A stretch of DNA of 6,188 nt from Candidatus Rokuibacteriota bacterium. GTDB lineage: Bacteria > Methylomirabilota > Methylomirabilia > Rokubacteriales > CSP1-6. Shown here one piece after another: positions 1 through 6,188 of this stretch. The first letter of the stretch is position 1. The number at the start of each line of letters is the position of its first letter. Below the pieces are notes generated by a model that worked only from the letters and a program-made list of their open reading frames with translations, had not been told where the DNA came from and did no database searches. The position numbers and the translations under genes are program-made. The stretch is from positions 1-6,188 of the forward strand of contig JACQCN010000261.1 in assembly GCA_016201575.1 (NCBI GenBank), given 5' to 3'.

Positions 1-144
1 GAGTGCGGAAAAAGACCCACTGTGATCCGCGAAGACCCGGAAATCAAAGGGATCGACTCGCGCGAGTCGCTCCGTCTGATCGCGGAGAGCTGGGAGTCCT
101 TGAAGCCGTTACTGGACGTGGTTAGGGGCCCGTCAGAAAGATAA
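1..144 (+). CDS. C-terminal fragment of an unidentified protein, cut by the window edge
   Basis: Frame 1 is open from the first base to a TAA at 142-144 and encodes 47 residues. The tail is charged and probably helical, with IDSRESLRLIAESWESLK at about residues 18-35. It looks like real protein: the composition is balanced in Lys, Glu, Asp, Ile and Leu, unlike the Arg/Pro/Ser-rich noise frames around it. The start and most of the gene lie upstream of the window. I do not recognise the family and assign no function. It is read rightwards, opposite to the transposase scar and the operon further right, and nothing coding that I recognise follows it. The call rests on composition and an uninterrupted frame over a short length, so confidence is moderate. 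Confidence 0.45.
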   Translation, partial: ECGKRPTVIREDPEIKGIDSRESLRLIAESWESLKPLLDVVRGPSER

Positions 145-705
145 CGAGGCGCATTTCAACTCGCGTCGGGCGGGGACGACATCGAACCGCTGCCCCCGAC
201 CGAGAATGGTGAGGGCTCGAAACCCGCACGTCCTGGCTCGCTTCGCCTCGAGCCGCGTTCTTGGTTACGATCTGGGGGAGTTGCGCCGTGAGGTCGTCAA
301 CCACAAACAGGGAGGAGCCGAGCCCAGAGTAGCGTAGCAACCGTCCGGCGGGAGGACTCACCGATGTAGAGGCCAGAGGTCGGATCACCCGATCCCGAGC
401 GTGGAAACATGAACGGCCTGCCTGTCGGGCTCGTGGGGGCAGGGCCGGGGCGGGCGGGCGCGACATGAGACCCCAACTCGGAAGTGCGCCACGTGGGGAC
501 GCGGCCCGCTCAGGGATCAGCCGATGGCACAGCGCACACAAACACCTCCTCGCGAGCGGCGATGGGTCAGATGGCCCGCCTGACCGCGATGGTAGCCAGG
601 GACAACGGCACCGTCAAGGCGCCAGCGTACGAGCACCTGACGGCGCGTAGCGGCACCGCGCCGCGAGGCGACACGAAGGCTGCTGACCTGCCCGGATCTC
701 TGAGC
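145..705. other. Stretch with no recognisable gene
   Basis: About 560 bases hold no open frame that I recognise. Small frames exist on both strands, but they are Arg/Pro/Ser-rich and look like noise. One plus-strand frame at about 207-333 (43 codons, containing LGYDLGELRREVVNHKQ) reads more like protein than the rest, but it has no clear ribosome binding site and no family I can name, so it may be a gene relic. A weak inverted repeat (CCGTCAAGG at 611-619, CCTGACGG at 636-643) is the only structure seen. Lying between a truncated transposase tail and an unrelated gene end, the stretch is best read as decayed or intergenic DNA. Confidence 0.45.
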
Positions 706-879
706 TCAGGGCGTGGCGATGGGCACGGGCGGGGCGAGGCCGGGGCTCTGTCCTGACCGTGGCAGGCCAAGATGAGCGAGGATCCGCCGAATGACGCCAG
801 GATCGTCCACGGTGGCGATGAGGCGCATGCGGCCTCCACAGCGGGGACACGCGACTCGATCCGCTATCACCTCTTCGCG
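706..879 (-). mobile_element. IS91-type transposase remnant, C-terminal zinc-ribbon end only
   Basis: On the minus strand, a frame ending in TGA at 708-706 carries CPRCGGRMRLIA, then DDPGVI, then ILAHLGLP. This matches from memory the conserved C-terminus of IS91-family (Y2/rolling-circle type) transposases, where a CxxC zinc-ribbon half is followed by a short helix ending in HLGLP. Only about 55-60 residues are recognisable. The frame continues upstream to about 1029, but the residues there are Arg/Gly/Pro-rich and do not resemble the transposase body. The catalytic tyrosine/HUH domain is therefore absent, and full family members are several hundred residues long. It is a fragment that cannot transpose. 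It directly flanks the broken luciferase-like gene, which suggests past insertion or rearrangement here. I saw no terminal repeats. The 880-1045 gap behind it holds nothing recognisable. Confidence 0.6.
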
Positions 880-1045
880 CCCAAGGCGGCCGGAGGGTCC
901 GCGGCCAACGACTTCGCCGCCTGGTTCAAGTCTCGCCCATTCCACCGAGATCGTGCTCGGCGCCGGCCCCGAGCTCCAGCGCAAATGCGCCGGAGCGTGA
1001 GTGCCGCGGTGCCATGCTGTTCGGGACACGCCGTGAAGACCCTCG

Positions 1046-1643
1046 CTACGCCGGCTTCGCCGCCCGGAGAAGCGCCAGGTTCTCCTCGACCGTGTCCCTT
1101 CCGGTGATGGCCCGGAGGACGACCTCGTCGACCACCCCGCGCCAGGCGTCGAGCGCCGGCGCGATCGCCTCCGGACCCTGCGCGGCGATCCCCGTCTCCG
1201 CCGGCTACACCCCCATGCGGGCGAAGTGGGCAGCGTACGCGGGGATCGCGGCGTAACGGGCCCCTTCCGCGAGCAGCACCGAGCGCCGCCGCAACGAGGC
1301 GCACCGGGAGCTGGGCCCGCAGCTCGGCGATCCCCGCGCGCACGCGGGGCAGGGCACCCGGGTTCGGGCTTCCTACCCCGAGCAGGAGGCGAGCCGGGGG
1401 AAGCGCGTTGTCGCGCACGCCCTGGACGATGCTGTCCGGTCCGCGCGTGTGGAGGGGAATCACCCCGATGCCGATCTCGATGCGCCGGGTCTCGCCCGCC
1501 GCGAGGGCGAGCGCCACCAGCCCGTCGGTCGCGCCGGGATGGTTCACCCAGAAGGAGCTGTACCCGAGCGCCTCGGCCTCCCGCGCTGACGCGCGGATGA
1601 TCTCGGGCGCCGTGCCGGCGAACAATGCGAAGCCGCGTGCCAT
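1046..1643 (-). pseudogene. Luciferase-like (LLM class) flavin-dependent monooxygenase, broken
   Basis: The N-terminal 120 or so residues are a good luciferase-like TIM-barrel start: MARGFALFAG, then a helix with REAEALGYSSFWVNHPG (21-37), IEIGIGVIPLHTRGPDS (55-71) and ARLLLGVGSPNPGAL (84-98). After LVAAALG (about 1278) the frame is lost. The C-terminal part continues in another frame with GARYAAIPAYAAHFARMGV, is stopped by TAG at 1207-1205, then runs on with GVVDEVVLRAITGRDTVEEN to TAG at 1048-1046. The two halves join directly, omitting the central segment that relatives carry (about 75-80 residues by my recollection). An out-of-frame internal deletion near 1275-1290 explains both the loss and the frameshift. 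The start is ATG 1643, with AGAGGAG at 1656-1650, 6 bases away. It is the last gene of the operon, 36 bases after the molybdenum subunit. Relatives oxidise organic substrates with reduced F420 or FMN. Assembly error could explain a shift or a stop, but less easily the missing segment. Confidence 0.75.
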
Positions 1644-1679
1644 CACCGTCTCCTCTCGAGGCTCATGCCGCTCTCCTCG

Positions 1680-4016
1680 TCATCGCTGCCGTCCGGTCAC
1701 CGCGTCCTGGATCGCCCGCCACACGCGCGCGCTCGTCGCCGGCATGTCGAAGTCCCGGACGCCGAGCGGCGCCAGGGCGCTCACGACCGCGTTGATCACG
1801 GCCGGCAGCGCGCCCACCGTCCCCGCCTCGCCGGCACCCTTGGCCCCCAGGGGGTTGAGCGTCGTCGGCACCGGATGGCGCTCGATGGTGAGGTCGCACA
1901 GGGTGTCGGCCCGCGGGATGCCGTAGTCCATGAAGGTGCTCGTCAGCAGCTGGCCGGAGTCGCGGTCGTACACGACCTGCTCCATCAGCGCCTGACCGAG
2001 CCCCTGGGCCACGCCCCCGTGGATCTGGCCCTCGAGGGTCAGCGGGTTGACGACGGTGCCGACGTCGTCCACGACGACGTAGTTGACGAGCGTGACCGCG
2101 CCCGTCGCCTCGTCGATCTCCAGCTCGCACACGTGGCAGCCGTTGGGAAAGGTGGCGGCCGGCGGGGAGAACGTCCCCGTCTCGTACAGGCCCGGCTCGA
2201 GACCGGGCGGGAGCTGAGCGGGCTGGAACGCGGCCCGCGCCACTTCCCGGACGGCGACGGCCCGGTCCGTCCCCACCACCGTGAATCGGCCCTCGGCGAA
2301 CACGATGTCCGCTTCGGCCGCCTCCAGCATGCGCGCGGCGATCTTTCTCCCCTTGGCGATCACCTTGTCGGCGGCCATCCAGAGCGCGGTGCCGCCGATG
2401 ACCGTCGACCGGGACCCCGTCGAGCCCATGCCGAACGCGACGCGGTCCGTGTCCCCGTCGACGAAGCGGACCTCGCCGGGATCGAGGCCGAGCCGCTCGT
2501 GGAGGATCTGCTTGAACGTCGTCTCGTGCCCCTGGCCCTGGTTCTTGGTGCCCATGAGGATCATCGCGGTTCCGCTCGGGTCGAACCGGATCTCGGCAAA
2601 CTCGGGCCCGGGCGGCGCCGCCCGCTCGATGGCATTGGCGACGCCGATCCCGCGCAGCGCGCCGCGCCGGCGCGCCGCCGCGCGGCGGGCGGCGAACCCC
2701 GCGACGTCGGCGAGCTTCAGCGCCTCGTCCATGCTCTGCTCGAACTCGCCGCAGTCGTAGGTGGCGCCGAGCGCCGTGCGATACGGCATCGCGGACGGCG
2801 GGATGAGGTTCGCCCGGCGCAGCTCGACCGGGTCCATCCCCAGCGCGCGGGCGGCGGCGTCGATCAGCCGCTCGGTGACGTAGCTGGCCTCCGGCCGGCC
2901 CGCGCCACGGTACGGTGCGGTCGGGCTCGTGTTGGTCAGGACCCCGGTGACGTGCACGTGGGCGGCGGGGATGGTGTAGACGCCGACCAGCGTGGCCACG
3001 TTGGAGAAGGTCGGGAGCAGGTTCCGGTCCGAGGACACGTAGGCTCCGAGGTTGGCCGTCGTCCGCACGCGGAGCGCGAGGAAGCGCCCCTCCGCGTCCA
3101 GGGCCAGCTCCGCCTCGCTGATGTTGTCCCGCGCGTGCTCGTCGGCCAGGAGCGCCTCGTGGCGCTCGCACGTCCACTTGACGGGCCGGCGGAGCTTCCG
3201 CGCCGCCCACAGCACGAGCCGGTGCTCCGCGTACTGCCAGCCCTTGGCCCCGAAGCCGCCGCCGATGTCGCCGGCGATGACCCGGATCTTGTGCTCGGGC
3301 ACCCGGAAGATCATGCTCGCCAGCGCGTTGCGGACGCGGTGCGGGTACTGGACGTCCGCGTAGAGCGTGTAGCGATCCTCGCCGGGATCGTAGAGGCCCA
3401 GGGCGCCGCGGGGCTCCATGTACTGCGCGTGCACTCGCGTGATGACGTAGCGGCGGCGGATCACGCGATGGGCCCGGGCGAAGGCGGCGTCGGTGGCGGT
3501 CCGGTCGCCCACCTCGAAGACGTTGGAGACGTTGTCGGGGCACTCGTCCCACACCGGCGGGCTGCCGGGCCCGGCCTCCGCCGTCGAGGTCACCGACGGC
3601 AGCGGCTCGTAGTCGATCCGGACCAGCCCTGCCGCGTCCTCGGCCTGCGCCGGCGTCTCCGCGACCACGAGCGCGACCGGGTCACCCACGTACCGGACAC
3701 GATCCCGCACGAGTCCCGGGTGCGGCGGCGCGAACATCGGCGAGCCGTCCGGCCGCTTCCGGCGGAGGGTCATCCGCGTCGTGCCCAGGCCGTCGCGCGC
3801 CACGTCCGCGCCCGTGAGCACGCCGAGGACGCCCGGGGCCCGCGTCGCCGCGGAGGCGTCGATGGAGCGAAGCCGCGCGTGGGCGTGCGGCGACCGCACG
3901 ACGACGGCGTAGGTCTGGCCCGGCAGGCTCACGTCGCCCAGGAACCGGCCCTCCCCGCGGAGCAGGCGCGGGTCCTCGAAGCGCGTCACCGCCTGCCCGA
4001 TCCCGAACTGCCCCAT
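1680..4016 (-). CDS. Xanthine dehydrogenase/CoxL-family molybdopterin-binding large subunit
   Basis: This 778-residue protein is the usual length for the molybdenum subunit of three-subunit (L/M/S) hydroxylases. The order is an a/b-hammerhead domain (about 17-140), then two cofactor-binding domains (about 165-400 and 415-720). Visible motifs are VRYVGDPVALVVAE (107-120), GGGFGAK (252-258), APYRGAGRPE (367-376), QGQGHET (493-499) and the catalytic-glutamate motif GAKGAGE with E730. The active loop lacks the AYxCSFR sequence of form I CO dehydrogenase, so CO oxidation is unlikely. Family members hydroxylate N-heterocycles, aldehydes or other organic molecules with water; the substrate here is unknown. 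No signal peptide is seen, which suggests a cytoplasmic enzyme. The start is ATG 4016, with AGGAGG at 4031-4026, 9 bases upstream; in-frame starts further up lie inside the preceding gene. It sits 31 bases after the dehydrogenase gene. The small 2Fe-2S and medium FAD subunits, normally adjacent, are absent from the window. Confidence 0.93.
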   Translation of the reverse strand: MGQFGIGQAVTRFEDPRLLRGEGRFLGDVSLPGQTYAVVVRSPHAHARLRSIDASAATRAPGVLGVLTGADVARDGLGTTRMTLRRKRPDGSPMFAPPHPGLVRDRVRYVGDPVALVVAETPAQAEDAAGLVRIDYEPLPSVTSTAEAGPGSPPVWDECPDNVSNVFEVGDRTATDAAFARAHRVIRRRYVITRVHAQYMEPRGALGLYDPGEDRYTLYADVQYPHRVRNALASMIFRVPEHKIRVIAGDIGGGFGAKGWQYAEHRLVLWAARKLRRPVKWTCERHEALLADEHARDNISEAELALDAEGRFLALRVRTTANLGAYVSSDRNLLPTFSNVATLVGVYTIPAAHVHVTGVLTNTSPTAPYRGAGRPEASYVTERLIDAAARALGMDPVELRRANLIPPSAMPYRTALGATYDCGEFEQSMDEALKLADVAGFAARRAAARRRGALRGIGVANAIERAAPPGPEFAEIRFDPSGTAMILMGTKNQGQGHETTFKQILHERLGLDPGEVRFVDGDTDRVAFGMGSTGSRSTVIGGTALWMAADKVIAKGRKIAARMLEAAEADIVFAEGRFTVVGTDRAVAVREVARAAFQPAQLPPGLEPGLYETGTFSPPAATFPNGCHVCELEIDEATGAVTLVNYVVVDDVGTVVNPLTLEGQIHGGVAQGLGQALMEQVVYDRDSGQLLTSTFMDYGIPRADTLCDLTIERHPVPTTLNPLGAKGAGEAGTVGALPAVINAVVSALAPLGVRDFDMPATSARVWRAIQDAVTGRQR

Positions 4017-4047
4017 CAGCGAGCCCCTCCTCGCATGGCGCGCCGCT

Positions 4048-4995
4048 TCACGCGGGGCCGGCGCCGCCCGCGTCGAGCTCGAGCACCCGGCGGATCGCGG
4101 CGTCGGGCACGCGGATCTCGACCCCGGCACGCTCCTCCTGCAGGAGCATGGCGACCCGCGCGTCGCGCTCGGCCCAGCCCCGGTTCAGCGCCTCGGTCAT
4201 CTCCTCGAGGGTGAGGTTGGCGAGCCGCATCGGCACCTTGTGCTCGCGGCCGAGGGCGGTGGCCAGGCTGACGTCCTTGTGGGCGAGCCGCAAGGCGAAC
4301 GCCGGGGGCTCGAACCGGCCGGGGAGGAAATGATCCTTCAGGCCGTCGAAGGTGCGGCGCCGTCCGGTCGCGCCCTGGCGGACCGCTTTCCACAGCGCGA
4401 GCGGGTCGACGCCCGCCTTGACGCCCAGCGTGAAGACCTCGGCCAGCGCCGTCTGGACGACGAAGCTGGCGCAGTTGTGGACCAGCTTCGCGATCGAGCC
4501 CGCGCCGATCGGGCCGACGTAAGACGACTGATCGCCGATGGCGTCGAGCACCGGCTTGTAGCGCGTGAAGATCGCCTCGTCTCCCCCCACCCAGAGCGCG
4601 AGCCTCCCCGTCTCGGCCCCGCGGGGGCCGCCGCTCACCGGCGCGTCCAGCATGTGGATGCCGCGCGCCGTGAAGACCGCGTGGATCCGGCGGACGACCG
4701 AGGGCGCGTTGGTCGTGAGGTCGAAGTACACCGTGCCCGCCGCGAGCCCCGCCAGGAGCCCCTGCTCGCCGAGGGCCACCGCCTCCACTTCCGCCGGGCC
4801 CGGCAGCGAAGTGAACACGACCTCGCTCGCCTCGGCCACCGCCCGCGGCGTGTCGGCCCAGCGCGCGCCGGCCTCGCGGTGGGGCGCGGCCGCCTCTCGC
4901 CGCGCGTCGTGGACCACCAGCTCATGGCCCGCCTTCATTAGATGCGACGCCATGTGGCGCCCCATCATGCCCAGCCCGATGAACCCGATCTTCAT
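4048..4995 (-). CDS. NAD(P)-dependent oxidoreductase, 3-hydroxyisobutyrate dehydrogenase family
   Basis: At 315 residues it is near the family's usual 290-320. The N-terminal Rossmann fold opens with MKIGFIGLGMMG (dinucleotide-binding GLGMMG at 7-12). The second strand ends in VVHDAR with D30, an acidic residue that may favour NAD over NADP. The substrate-binding motif DAPVSGGPRGAETG is at 117-130, and the catalytic lysine lies in GAGSIAKLVHN (K170, with N174). A helical C-terminal domain follows, with the conserved LAHKD (K240, D241). Family members interconvert beta-hydroxyacids and semialdehydes, or reduce related small carbonyls; the substrate is not readable here. The start is ATG 4995, with AAAGGAG at 5012-5006, 10 bases upstream. 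An in-frame ATG at 5103 would add 36 unconserved residues and lacks a ribosome binding site, so I reject it. It is the first gene of the leftward operon and ends 31 bases before the molybdenum subunit. Confidence 0.93.
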   Translation of the reverse strand: MKIGFIGLGMMGRHMASHLMKAGHELVVHDARREAAAPHREAGARWADTPRAVAEASEVVFTSLPGPAEVEAVALGEQGLLAGLAAGTVYFDLTTNAPSVVRRIHAVFTARGIHMLDAPVSGGPRGAETGRLALWVGGDEAIFTRYKPVLDAIGDQSSYVGPIGAGSIAKLVHNCASFVVQTALAEVFTLGVKAGVDPLALWKAVRQGATGRRRTFDGLKDHFLPGRFEPPAFALRLAHKDVSLATALGREHKVPMRLANLTLEEMTEALNRGWAERDARVAMLLQEERAGVEIRVPDAAIRRVLELDAGGAGPA

Positions 4996-5198
4996 GTCCG
5001 CGACGCTCCTTTCTGAGGTGGCGCACTCGTCGAGCAGGACGCTCCGGCGCCAGGGAACTGCATTATGTACGAAATCGGCGTCGGGTTGGTCCACGGTTGC
5101 CATGGGGATCGGAAGTGCGCCGCGCGGCCACCGGACCTTCCGGGAGGCGAAAGCGAACCGGTAAGTGGTAGAGTTTCCTTTGAGGAGGCCGGAACGCC
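4996..5198. promoter_or_regulatory. Divergent intergenic control region
   Basis: The 203 bases lie between two genes that point away from each other, so promoters for both the leftward operon and the rightward VOC gene should be here. The stretch contains the two ribosome binding sites (5006-5012 minus, 5183-5188 plus). A short AT-richer patch at 5062-5075 stands out from the GC-rich surroundings; read leftwards it gives CATAAT (5067-5062), a fair -10 hexamer, but no good -35 at 16-18 bases was found. No convincing sigma-70 pair was found for the rightward gene. No regulator gene is in the window. The location is certain; the exact promoters are not. Confidence 0.55.
5062..5075. promoter_or_regulatory. 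Imperfect palindrome, candidate operator
   Basis: ATTATGTACGAAAT has the form ATT-NN-GTAC-NN-AAT: the outer three and inner two base pairs are symmetric and two pairs per half are not. It overlaps the best -10-like hexamer for the leftward operon and lies roughly 67 bases before its start codon, in the shared control region. Position and symmetry would suit a dimeric repressor site (GntR-type operators often contain GT...AC), but the match is loose and short and could be chance. Confidence 0.25.
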
Positions 5199-6071
5199 AT
5201 GACGCCGAACAGGTACGACCGCCGCCGGCAGGACGTGGGCAACATCGTGGCGCTCGAGCACGTCAACGTCTGGGTGCCCGACCAGCGCCTCGCCACCATC
5301 TTCTGGATCATGGGCATGGGCTTCACCCGGGATCCCTACCTCATGGTGGGGATCGAGAACATGTGGGTGAACATCGGCCAGCAGCAGTTCCACCTGCCCA
5401 CGGGGACGCCCCAGGTGCTGCGCGGGACGGTCGGCCTCGTCGTGCCCGACCTCGGCGAGCTGACCGAGCGGCTGGAGGCCGTCCGCGGCCCGCTGGCGGG
5501 GACACGGTTCGCCTACGAGGTCGAGGGGAAGACCGTCACGGTGACGTGCCCATGGGGAAACCGCCTCCGCTGCTACGCCCCCTCCCCCGAGTTCGGCGAC
5601 ATGGTCCTCGGCCTGCCCTACGTGGAGTTCCCGGTGGCGACGGGCGACGCGGCCGGGGTGGCGCGGTTCTACGAGACGTTGATGGGCGCGCCCGCCACTG
5701 TCGGCGACGACGGCGCCGGGGTGGCGGCCCGGGTGCGGGTGGGCGGCGTCCAGTCCCTCGTGTTCCGGGAGACGACGCAGCCGCTCCCCGCCTACGACGG
5801 CCACCACATCGCGATGTACATCGCCGACTTCTCGGGGCCGTACCGCCGCCTGCTCGAGCGCGGGCTCATCACGCGGGACACCAGCGAGTACGAGTGGCGC
5901 CTGCAGTCCATCGTGGATCCCGACGACGGCCGGCTCCTCTTCGAGATCGAACACGAGGTCCGCAGCCTGACGAACCCGCTCTACCTGCGGCCGCTCGTCA
6001 ACCGCAACCCCGCCCAGCGGCAGCCCACCTACCAGCGCGGCCGCGACGCCTTCGTGCCGCGGATGGGCTAG
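5199..6071 (+). CDS. Two-module VOC family protein (glyoxalase/extradiol dioxygenase fold)
   Basis: This 290-residue protein is built of two vicinal-oxygen-chelate modules. Module 1 (about 16-128) begins ALEHVNVWVPD with H21 and ends in CPWGNRLRCYAP. Module 2 (about 137-253) begins LPYVEFPVATGDAAGVARFY, contains GHHIAMYIAD (H202, H203) and ends in DPDDGRLLFEIEHE with E249. Extradiol ring-cleaving dioxygenases with this layout take His, His and Glu from module 2. Here the first of these aligns with Y141, so the usual metal site is incomplete, unless H21 of module 1 substitutes. Module 1 lacks the glutamate after GN. A tail of about 35 residues (255-290), Arg-, Pro- and Asn-rich, follows the fold. 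The start is ATG 5199, with AGGAGG at 5183-5188, 10 bases upstream. No signal peptide is seen. It is divergent from the molybdenum-hydroxylase operon, which suggests a shared pathway. The fold call is strong; the reaction is unknown. Confidence 0.88.
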   Translation: MTPNRYDRRRQDVGNIVALEHVNVWVPDQRLATIFWIMGMGFTRDPYLMVGIENMWVNIGQQQFHLPTGTPQVLRGTVGLVVPDLGELTERLEAVRGPLAGTRFAYEVEGKTVTVTCPWGNRLRCYAPSPEFGDMVLGLPYVEFPVATGDAAGVARFYETLMGAPATVGDDGAGVAARVRVGGVQSLVFRETTQPLPAYDGHHIAMYIADFSGPYRRLLERGLITRDTSEYEWRLQSIVDPDDGRLLFEIEHEVRSLTNPLYLRPLVNRNPAQRQPTYQRGRDAFVPRMG

Positions 6072-6128
6072 GAGAATACAAAGGCACCAGCTACTATTTG
6101 CTCCACACGTCCGACGCGGCGCATCGGT

Positions 6129-6159
6129 AGGCTTCGCGTCCTTTCTGGTCGCGAGGCCT
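6129..6159 (+). terminator. Hairpin downstream of the VOC gene, possible terminator
   Basis: AGGCTTCGCG (6129-6138) pairs with CGCGAGGCCT (6150-6159): 10 pairs, one of them G-U, around an 11-base loop. It starts 57 bases after the VOC stop codon, a suitable place for a terminator. No real T-tract follows (only GATTCTTG), so factor-independent termination is uncertain. The remaining bases 6072-6188 hold no recognisable gene. Confidence 0.35.
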
Positions 6160-6188
6160 GCCAGATTCTTGAGCGTCATGGGGACACC

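Noticed and set aside
54..69. Perfect 16-base palindrome CGACTCGCGCGAGTCG
   Set aside because: It lies inside the coding fragment at 1-144, and such palindromes arise by chance in GC-rich coding DNA. There is no second copy in the window to suggest a binding site.
122..541. 139-codon minus-strand frame starting GTG 541 with a GAGGAGG-like site upstream
   Set aside because: Despite the good ribosome-binding sequence, the product is Arg/Ser/Pro-rich, has no recognisable motif, and overlaps the end of the more protein-like fragment at 1-144.
772..1107. 111-codon plus-strand frame containing HLFAPKAAGGSAANDFAAWF
   Set aside because: Part of it reads like protein, but it lies opposite the transposase tail, has no ribosome binding site, and its two ends are low-complexity. 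I do not recognise a family.
1332..1349. GC-rich hairpin CCCCGCG-CGCA-CGCGGGG
   Set aside because: It lies inside the preserved N-terminal half of the luciferase-like gene, has no T-tract, and is explained by codon composition.
1665..4214. 849-codon open frame on the plus strand opposite the molybdenum subunit
   Set aside because: It is a mirror of the real minus-strand gene: high third-position GC removes stop codons from the antisense frame. Its product is Arg/Gly/Asp/His-rich with no recognisable domain.
4996..5103. Upstream ATG 5103 as start of the dehydrogenase (351 residues)
   Set aside because: The extra 36 residues precede the family's canonical first strand (MKIGFIGLG), there is no ribosome binding site before 5103, and a good one precedes ATG 4995.
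6093..6130. Peptide YYLLHTSDAAHR just after the VOC gene, similar to the LLYTSDAADE peptide produced when Nextera adapter sequence is translated
   Set aside because: At base level the stretch matches the adapter only partly, with differences spread throughout; real adapter carry-over would match almost exactly. The likeness is probably coincidence.
4992..6179. 395-codon minus-strand frame opposite the VOC gene
   Set aside because: It is an antisense shadow of a clear VOC gene with low-complexity composition and no family match. The VOC gene has the ribosome binding site and the domain motifs.

Overview
The window is GC-rich throughout, and the intact genes end most codons in G or C. It looks like a chromosomal stretch of a high-GC, probably soil or sediment bacterium. 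Gene content and protein style would suit an uncultivated lineage such as Rokubacteria/Methylomirabilota, or a high-GC proteobacterium. No rRNA or other marker is present, so this placement is a guess.

Left part (1-1045). The window opens inside a gene read rightwards, of which only the last 47 codons are present (1-144). About 560 bases follow in which I recognise no gene. On the minus strand, 706-879 matches the zinc-ribbon C-terminus of IS91-type transposases (CPRCGG... HLGLP) with no transposase body behind it, so it is a mobile-element scar. Next to it lies a broken luciferase-like monooxygenase gene (1046-1643, minus), with an internal deletion that shifts the frame plus an in-frame stop.

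Centre (1680-4995). Two intact genes read leftwards and form one apparent operon with the broken gene: a 3-hydroxyisobutyrate-dehydrogenase-family NAD(P) oxidoreductase (315 aa), a molybdenum hydroxylase large subunit of the xanthine dehydrogenase/CoxL family (778 aa), and the luciferase-like pseudogene. Gaps are 31 and 36 bases, and each start has a good ribosome binding site. The large subunit keeps its catalytic glutamate but has APYRGAGRPE instead of the AYxCSFR loop of true CO dehydrogenase. It therefore probably hydroxylates an organic substrate. The FAD and 2Fe-2S partner subunits are not in the window.

Right part (4996-6188). A 203-base divergent promoter region separates the operon from a 290-aa two-module VOC (glyoxalase/extradiol dioxygenase fold) gene read rightwards. 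A hairpin lies 57 bases past that gene.

Together the genes suggest a small catabolic island: a molybdenum hydroxylase, a dehydrogenase or reductase, a flavin monooxygenase (now lost) and a VOC enzyme around a shared control region. The substrate cannot be read from sequence. I found no CRISPR, RNA gene, toxin-antitoxin or defence system, and no clear evidence of a wholly new system.
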